Positions 5,309 through 10,366 of a stretch of 10,366 nt of DNA are shown here, one piece after another. The DNA comes from Frateuria_A sp035695185 (GTDB lineage Bacteria > Pseudomonadota > Gammaproteobacteria > Xanthomonadales > Rhodanobacteraceae): positions 1-10,366 of the forward strand of contig NZ_DASSES010000169.1 in the NCBI RefSeq assembly GCF_035695185.1. Direction: 5' to 3'. The translations under genes and the position numbers were made by a program. The notes beneath the pieces were generated by a model. That model did not search any database, was not told the DNA's origin, and saw nothing but the letters and a program-made list of their open reading frames with translations. Positions within the stretch are counted from its first letter, which is position 1. Each line of letters opens with the position of its first letter.

Positions 5309-7342
5309 TCAGAGCGATCGCCCTGCCTCCGCGGTCCTTTTCTCCGGGGTGGGATGCACCAGCTCTTCGATGGCCACGGCGATGTCGGCCTGGCGGAAGG
5401 GCTTGCCCAGGCGCGCCAGGCCACGGGTGCCCTCCGCATGCCCGCTGTAGCCGGTGATCAGCAACACCGGCAGGTCCGGCCGGGACTCCCGCAGGTGCCG
5501 CGCCAGTTCGGCGCCGTCCATGCGCGGCATCTTGTAGTCGGTCACCACCAGGTCCACGTGCAGCCCTTCGCGCAGCTTGTCCAGCGCCTCGCCCGCACCG
5601 CTGGCTTCCACCACCCCGTGGCCCAGTTCGCGCAGCATGGCGGCGGTACCGTCGCGCACGAGTTGCTCGTCGTCGACCAGCAGCACGTCGAGCGGTCGTC
5701 TTGGTGCCGGCACACGGCCGTCGTCGGCATCGCGCCGGTGCGCCAGCGCGGTCGCGGTGGTGACCGGCAGCCAGAGCTCCACCCGCGTACCCACGCCCGG
5801 CGTGCTGTCGATCGCGAAGTGCCCGCCGAGCTGGCCGGCCAGGCCGTGCACCATCGACAGGCCCAGGCCGGTGCCCCGGCCGGTTTCCTTGGTCGAGAAG
5901 AACGGCTCGACCGCGCGCGCCATGGTCTCGCGGTCCATGCCCACGCCGGTGTCGGTCACGGCGATGCGCACATAGCCGGTGGCGGAATGCTCCGGGGTCG
6001 GACCCGACGCCACGGGTGCCAGTTCGATGGACAGCGTGCCGCCTTTGGGCATGGCGTCGCGCGCGTTGACGCAGAGGTTGAGGATCGCCAGCTCGAGCTG
6101 GTGCGGATCGGCCAGGACCTGTGGCAGGTCGTCGGGAAAATCCGTGTGTACCAGGATGGTCGAGCCGACCGAGCTCCTGATGAGGTCGCGCATGCCTTCG
6201 AGCAGGTGGGCCAGCTCCACGGCCTGGGTTTCCAGGGTCTGCCGCCGGGCGAAGCCGAGCAGGCGCTGCACCAGGATCTTGGCGCGCTCGGCCGACTGCA
6301 GCGCGTTGGTGATCAGCCGGGCGACGCGCGCGTCGTTTTCGCCGAACCGGCGATGCAGCATGTCCAGGGCGCCGGTGATCGGCATCAGCAGGTTGTTGAA
6401 GTCGTGCGCGACGCCGCCGGTCAGCTGGCCGATGGTCTCCAGCTTCTGCGCCTCGTGCAGCTTGGCCATCGCATCCTCGCGGGCGGAGGATTCCTCGATC
6501 ACGCGCTGCTCCAGCGTGGCGGTCAGCTCGCGCAGGGACTGTTCGGTGGCGCGCTGGTCGGTGACGTCCGTATGCACGCCGACCCACTCGCGGATCTCGC
6601 CCTTGCGGTCGAAGGTGGGGATCGCCCGGACGCTGAAGGTGCGCCACTCGCCTTCGCGCGTGCGCAGGCGATGCTCGAACCTGAACATGCGCCGCGCTTT
6701 GCGCGCGGCCTGCCAGGCATCGAGCGTCGGCTGCACGTCGTCCGGATGCAGGGCGCTGACCCAGCGCAGGCCCCGGTAGGCCTCCTCGTCCTGGCCGGTC
6801 AGCTGGGTCCAGCCGGGCTGCTCTCCGTCCATCTCGCCTTGCGCGTTGTTGGTCCACAGCACGCCCTGCACGGCCTGGACGGCCGCCCGGAAGCGCTGCT
6901 CGCTGTCGTGCAGCGCGGCCAGGCGGGAGCGCGCCTCGTACTGGCGCCGCCGCCCGCGCAGGGCCGACTGCGCCAGGCTCACCAGCGTGGTCGGGTGGAA
7001 CGGCCGTTCCAGGAACGTGACGTTGCCCAGCACGGCCAGCAGGCGCACCGAGGCCGGATTGCGCTCGATACCGCCGCGGCGCGTGACCAGGATGAACGGA
7101 AAGTCCGACCACTCCGGCTGCTTTTCCAGCCACGCGGCCAACGGATGCAGGTCGGCCTCCAGCAGGCTTTCCTCGGTCACCAGCGCGAAACCGGCGCCCG
7201 CCGCCATGCCTTCCACCAGCGCATCGATCGACGGCGAGGCGAAGGAACGGATCTGCGCTTCGGCCAGGATCGCGGAGGCCACCTGGGCATCGCGGCCGTG
7301 GGGCGCCAGGACGAGGGCGCGCTCGGAAAGGTGCGGGATCAC
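5309..7342 (-). CDS. Hybrid sensor histidine kinase/response regulator (pseudo-receiver, PAS, HisKA, HATPase, REC)
   Basis: A 677-residue soluble hybrid kinase. Residues 1-130 form a receiver-like fold without the acidic pocket (APHGRD in place of a DD pair, E57 at the Asp position, R113 in place of Lys). This N-terminal module is common in hybrid kinases of this type. A PAS domain follows at about 145-262, ending in a PAC-like segment (EWVGVHTDVTDQR), then a short coiled coil (about 265-300). HisKA has H313 in GGVAHDFNNLL. The ATPase domain has an N-box (N422..N426-ARDA), DTGVG (464-468) and GRGTGLGLS (488-496). The C-terminal receiver (about 550-660) has D557/D558, phosphoacceptor D602 (TDYKMP), T630 and K647 (GKPF), all intact. 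There are no membrane segments, so it acts in the cytoplasm. The start is GTG 7342, overlapping the kaiC stop as GTGA, which implies translational coupling. The output is unclear because there is no DNA-binding domain. Confidence 0.94.
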   Translation of the reverse strand: MIPHLSERALVLAPHGRDAQVASAILAEAQIRSFASPSIDALVEGMAAGAGFALVTEESLLEADLHPLAAWLEKQPEWSDFPFILVTRRGGIERNPASVRLLAVLGNVTFLERPFHPTTLVSLAQSALRGRRRQYEARSRLAALHDSEQRFRAAVQAVQGVLWTNNAQGEMDGEQPGWTQLTGQDEEAYRGLRWVSALHPDDVQPTLDAWQAARKARRMFRFEHRLRTREGEWRTFSVRAIPTFDRKGEIREWVGVHTDVTDQRATEQSLRELTATLEQRVIEESSAREDAMAKLHEAQKLETIGQLTGGVAHDFNNLLMPITGALDMLHRRFGENDARVARLITNALQSAERAKILVQRLLGFARRQTLETQAVELAHLLEGMRDLIRSSVGSTILVHTDFPDDLPQVLADPHQLELAILNLCVNARDAMPKGGTLSIELAPVASGPTPEHSATGYVRIAVTDTGVGMDRETMARAVEPFFSTKETGRGTGLGLSMVHGLAGQLGGHFAIDSTPGVGTRVELWLPVTTATALAHRRDADDGRVPAPRRPLDVLLVDDEQLVRDGTAAMLRELGHGVVEASGAGEALDKLREGLHVDLVVTDYKMPRMDGAELARHLRESRPDLPVLLITGYSGHAEGTRGLARLGKPFRQADIAVAIEELVHPTPEKRTAEAGRSL

Positions 7343-8829
7343 GGTCCGTCCGGCATCAGACGGTTTTCCGCATCGCTCGGCGCAATGCTCGGGACGCCTC
7401 GGAGTACGCCCTGGAAGTGGATCAGCGGCTCTCCCAGCAGGATGCCGCCCGCACCGATGCGGTACTCGCGGATGGTGTCCTCGTGTGCGCTGGCGCGCTT
7501 CTTCACCACGGAAATCGCACGCCTCACCCGTCCCCGGGCCTCGAAGTAGCGCAGCAGGATAACCGTGTCGGCGAGATAAGTGACATCGACTGGCGACCGC
7601 ATATCCCCGACCAGGCCATGCTGGGCGACGGTGAGGTAGGTCGTCACGCCGCGTCGGTTGAGGAACTGCAGCAGCTCATGGATGTGCAGCACCAGCGCCT
7701 GCTCCTCGGGCATGGCCGCCTGGTAGCCGTTGAGGCTGTCGATCGCGACGGTGCGCACGCCCTCTTCCACCAGCTGGCGGACACGGGCGGAAAATTCGCC
7801 GGGGGTCATCTGTGCGGCATCGATCTGCTCGACCACCAGCTTCCCGCTGTCGACCATGCTTTCCACATCGAGGCCGACGCCCAGCGCACGCTGGACGAAC
7901 AACGCCCGCTCTTCGTCGAAGATGAAGATGGCCGCGCGCTCGCCGCGCGCCACCGCGCTGGCGACGAAGGTGAGCACCAGCAGCGATTTGCCGGTACCCG
8001 CCGGACCCAGCACGAGCACGCTGGAGCCGCGCTCGATGCCGCCGCCGAGCAGCGCGCTGAACTGGGGCGAGGGGCATGGCAGCAGGTCGCGCACGAAGTC
8101 CTCGCCATGCTCGCCGGAGACCAGCCGCGGGAACACCTGCACGCCGCCCCTGCGTATCACGAAGTCGTGGTAGCCACCGCGGAAATGCCGCCCCCGGTAC
8201 TTGAGCACGCGCAGGCGCCGGCGCTCGGCACCGTAGTCGGGCGACAGCTCCTCCAGCCGGAGCACCCCGTGCGCGACGCTGTGCACGGTCTTGTCGGTCG
8301 TGTCGCTGGTCAGGTCATCGAGCATCAGCACCGTGGCGTGGGACCGCGCGAAGTAGTGCTTGAGCGAGAGCACCTGGCGGCGATAACGCAGCGAGCCCTG
8401 CGCGAGCAGGCGGATCTCGGCCAGGCTGTCGAGCACCACCCGGTCGGGATTGATCTGCTCGAAAGCCTGGAAAATGCGGCTGGTCGTTTCGCCCAGCTCG
8501 AGGTCGGACGAATACAGCAGGCTTTGCTGCTGGGCCTCGTCGAGCAGGTTCTCCGGCGGCACCAGTTCGAAGATCGTCACGCCATCGAGCGACCAGCCGT
8601 GGGACGCCGCCGTGCCGCGCAGCTCGCTCTCCGTTTCCGACATCGTGATGTAGAGCACCCGCTCGCCGGCGTCCCGCCCGGCCAGCAGGAACTGCAGGCC
8701 CAGAGTGGTCTTGCCCGTGCCCGGGCTGCCTTCGAGCAAAAACAGGCAGCCCCTCATCAGGCCACCATTCAATACGTCGTCGAGTCCGGACACGCCGAGG
8801 GAGGCCTGCTCCTTCATGAGGTCGTTCAA
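7339..8829 (-). CDS. KaiC-like two-domain RecA-fold ATPase
   Basis: A 496-residue protein with two KaiC repeats, close to the roughly 520 residues of cyanobacterial KaiC. Domain 1: Walker A GSPGTGKT (34-41), SETE (64-67) near the catalytic-acid position, Walker B VVLDS (D134). Domain 2: Walker A GPAGTGKS (275-282), DEE (305-307), Walker B VAIDS (D364). The region matching the KaiC autophosphorylation loop reads T417-Y418..A420-D421-T422, where clock KaiC has S431-T432. The start is TTG 8829: an AGGTGA ribosome-binding site lies about 7 nt upstream, while the in-frame ATG at 8817 has none. No kaiA or kaiB is nearby, so a circadian function should not be assumed; outside cyanobacteria such proteins are often linked to kinases and stress signalling. 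It is the first gene of the minus-strand cluster and overlaps the hybrid kinase start by 4 bp. The symbol kaiC is often applied, but orthology is not shown. Confidence 0.94.
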   Translation of the reverse strand: MNDLMKEQASLGVSGLDDVLNGGLMRGCLFLLEGSPGTGKTTLGLQFLLAGRDAGERVLYITMSETESELRGTAASHGWSLDGVTIFELVPPENLLDEAQQQSLLYSSDLELGETTSRIFQAFEQINPDRVVLDSLAEIRLLAQGSLRYRRQVLSLKHYFARSHATVLMLDDLTSDTTDKTVHSVAHGVLRLEELSPDYGAERRRLRVLKYRGRHFRGGYHDFVIRRGGVQVFPRLVSGEHGEDFVRDLLPCPSPQFSALLGGGIERGSSVLVLGPAGTGKSLLVLTFVASAVARGERAAIFIFDEERALFVQRALGVGLDVESMVDSGKLVVEQIDAAQMTPGEFSARVRQLVEEGVRTVAIDSLNGYQAAMPEEQALVLHIHELLQFLNRRGVTTYLTVAQHGLVGDMRSPVDVTYLADTVILLRYFEARGRVRRAISVVKKRASAHEDTIREYRIGAGGILLGEPLIHFQGVLRGVPSIAPSDAENRLMPDGP

Positions 8830-9112
8830 GTCGTCACCTGTTGCTCAGATCCGTCAATAAAAGGTGTTGGTATCACAGACCGCCGTAAAGCCGCGCGACG
8901 GCCTGAACCCCTGGGGGCAATGCGGTTCAGGCTGGGCGGCGGCCGGGCCGGAAGCGCTGCCCTCCGACACGCGCGCCGTGGACGATACGCATGGTAATCG
9001 CGCCGGTGGCCGCCGCCCACAGTTTTCCGAACGGGTCGGGAGGGCCCACACGCCGCCGACGCAGACGCCGTCGTAGCCTTCCCAGGACGTTTACACCCCC
9101 GGGACGGCCAGG
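8830..9112. other. Divergent intergenic region between kaiC-like and CoA-transferase genes
   Basis: These 283 bp separate two divergent starts. The main feature is the 9-bp inverted repeat at 8901-8932, listed separately. I could not fit a good sigma-70 promoter for either gene; the TTGACG on the minus strand (8851-8856) is too close to the kaiC start to serve as a -35 element. No small gene is supported. Confidence 0.45.
8901..8932. promoter_or_regulatory. Perfect 9-bp inverted repeat (operator or leader hairpin candidate)
   Basis: GCCTGAACC (8901-8909) and GGTTCAGGC (8924-8932) are exact inverted arms around a 14-nt spacer. The element lies 72 bp upstream of the KaiC start and 180 bp upstream of the CoA-transferase start. 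It could be a dimeric regulator's operator serving one or both genes, or a leader hairpin. No known binding motif is recognised. Confidence 0.4.
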
Positions 9113-10366
9113 ATGAGCGATCGGCAGCGGATCGAGTGCGAGCGCTTGCGCGCGAAGGTGATGGGCCCCGACGAGGCGGCCCGCTACATCGCCCCGCACA
9201 GTACCGTCGGCATGAGTGGCTTCACCGGGTCCGGCTACCCGAAGGCGGTGCCGATGGCCCTCGCCGCGCGCATCGAGGCCGAGCACGCGGCCGGACGGCC
9301 GTTCCGCGTTCGCGTGTGGACCGGGGCGTCGACCGGGCCGGAGCTGGACGGGGCGCTGGCGCGGGCCGAGGGCATCGAGTTCCGCCTGCCCTACAACTCC
9401 GACCCGTTGGTGCGCGAGCAGATCAACTCCGGGCGCATGGAGTATTTCGACCTGCACCTGAGCCAGGTCGCGCCGATGGCCTGGCAGGGCTTCCTCGGCA
9501 CGCTGGACACGGCGGTGATCGAGGTCAGCGGCATCACCGCCGACGGCGCGGTGGTGCCCTCCTCCTCGGTCGGCAACAACAAGACCTGGATCGAGCAGGC
9601 GCGCCAGGTGATCGTCGAGGTCAACCGCTGGCAGAGCCCGGCGCTGGAGGGCATGCACGACATCTACTACGGCACCGCGCTGCCGCCGCACCGCGTACCG
9701 ATTCCGATCGTCCGGCCATCCGACCGCATCGGCGAGCCCTACCTGCGCTGCGATCCGGACAAGGTCGTGGCCGTGGTCGAGACCGATGCGCCGGACCGCA
9801 ACCTGCCGTTCCGGCCGCCGGACGAGGCGGCCCGCGCCATCGCCGGCCATCTGCTGGAGTTCCTGCGCCACGAGGTGAAGCTCGGACGGCTGCCGGCCGC
9901 GCTGCTGCCGATCCAGTCGGGCGTGGGCAACATTCCCAATGCGGTGCTGGGCGGCCTGCTCGACAGCCCGTTCGAGCGCATGACCGCCTACACCGAAGTG
10001 ATCCAGGACGGCATGCTGGAGTTGCTCGCCGCCGACCGGCTCGGTGTGATCTCGGCAACCGCCTTCTCGCTCAGCCCCGAGGCCGCGGCCGCCTTCAACG
10101 CCGACGCGGCGCGCTACCGGGGGCGCCTGGTGCTGCGGCCGCAGGAGATCAGCAACCATCCGGAGGTGATCCGCCGGCTTGGGTGCCTGGCGATGAACGG
10201 GCTGATCGAGGCCGACATCTACGGTGCGGTCAATTCCACCCACGTGATGGGCTCGCGCATCCAGAACGGCATCGGCGGCTCGGGCGACTTCGCGCGCAAC
10301 GCCTACATCTCGATCTTCATGACGCCCTCCACCGCCAAGGACGGGCGCATCTCCACGATCGTGCCG
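9113..10366 (+). CDS. Acetyl-CoA hydrolase/CoA-transferase family protein (3' end cut by window)
   Basis: The first 418 codons are present, and the frame runs open off the right edge; family members are about 500 residues. It belongs to the acetyl-CoA hydrolase/transferase family, which includes succinyl-CoA:acetate CoA-transferases (AarC, SCACT) and Cat1-type enzymes. These move CoA between acyl groups through a glutamyl-CoA thioester. The likely catalytic glutamate is E295 in AYTEVIQDGM, preceded by the family-typical GVGNIPNAVLGGL (270-282). The glycine-rich GIGGSGDFARNA (386-397) is also conserved. The start is ATG 9113, with a weak GGGA ribosome-binding site about 8 nt upstream. There is no signal peptide, so it is cytoplasmic. 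Acetate/succinate CoA exchange is the most likely activity, but hydrolase and transferase cannot be told apart from sequence. It is divergent from the KaiC cluster. Confidence 0.93.
   Translation, partial: MSDRQRIECERLRAKVMGPDEAARYIAPHSTVGMSGFTGSGYPKAVPMALAARIEAEHAAGRPFRVRVWTGASTGPELDGALARAEGIEFRLPYNSDPLVREQINSGRMEYFDLHLSQVAPMAWQGFLGTLDTAVIEVSGITADGAVVPSSSVGNNKTWIEQARQVIVEVNRWQSPALEGMHDIYYGTALPPHRVPIPIVRPSDRIGEPYLRCDPDKVVAVVETDAPDRNLPFRPPDEAARAIAGHLLEFLRHEVKLGRLPAALLPIQSGVGNIPNAVLGGLLDSPFERMTAYTEVIQDGMLELLAADRLGVISATAFSLSPEAAAAFNADAARYRGRLVLRPQEISNHPEVIRRLGCLAMNGLIEADIYGAVNSTHVMGSRIQNGIGGSGDFARNAYISIFMTPSTAKDGRISTIVP

Noticed and set aside
5225..7549. 774-residue open frame on the plus strand
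   Set aside because: It is antisense to the hybrid kinase and kaiC end, which have full domain signatures. The protein is rich in Arg, Gly, His and Gln without any motif, as expected of a shadow frame in GC-rich DNA.
7417..8997. 526-residue open frame on the plus strand
   Set aside because: It is antisense to the KaiC-like gene, whose two Walker A/B sets are unmistakable. The frame shows no domain.
8927..10243. 438-residue open frame on the minus strand
   Set aside because: It is antisense to the CoA-transferase, whose catalytic-region motifs are intact. The composition is that of a shadow frame.
1..10366. CRISPR arrays, tRNA or rRNA genes, insertion sequences, attachment sites
   Set aside because: I saw no regularly spaced repeats, cloverleaf-like sequences, transposase motifs or matching direct repeats around the candidate inserted module.

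Overview
The window is GC-rich, densely coded bacterial DNA that uses many non-ATG starts. The gene families and codon use suggest a gammaproteobacterium of the Xanthomonadales/Lysobacterales type (Lysobacter, Luteimonas, Rhodanobacter or similar). That placement is an inference; no rRNA or other marker gene is present. Seven genes are well supported. Two of them run off the ends.

Layout. (1) 1-974, minus: N-terminal part of an exported M1-family zinc aminopeptidase. (2) 1171-3448, plus: a compact two-gene unit. It has a single-domain MazG-like nucleotide pyrophosphohydrolase and, 22 bp later, a protein with a PD-(D/E)XK nuclease-like domain joined to a Schlafen-group-3 (formerly DUF2075) SF1-type helicase domain. 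(3) 3449-3731: a stretch with no convincing gene, holding two hairpins, a T9 run and a C8 run. (4) 3732-4091, plus: a small GYD-domain protein. (5) 4230-8829, minus: a three-gene signalling cluster transcribed in the order two-domain KaiC-like ATPase, hybrid sensor kinase with PAS and receiver domains (4-bp GTGA overlap with kaiC), then a membrane-bound HisKA_2-type histidine kinase. (6) 8830-9112: a divergent intergenic region with a perfect 9-bp inverted repeat. (7) 9113 to the right edge, plus: an acetyl-CoA hydrolase/CoA-transferase family enzyme.

How the genes fit together. The KaiC-like ATPase and hybrid kinase are translationally coupled, so their products probably act in one signalling path. 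The third kinase lies 83 bp downstream and may belong to the same transcript. No kaiA, kaiB or stand-alone response regulator is in the window.

The most interesting part is the MazG/nuclease-helicase pair. It sits between housekeeping-type genes, the helicase gene is locally much less GC-rich than its surroundings, and it joins a nucleotide-hydrolysing enzyme to a nuclease-helicase. This is the pattern of an acquired accessory module, and an anti-phage or nucleic-acid surveillance role is a reasonable hypothesis. Nothing in the sequence proves it.
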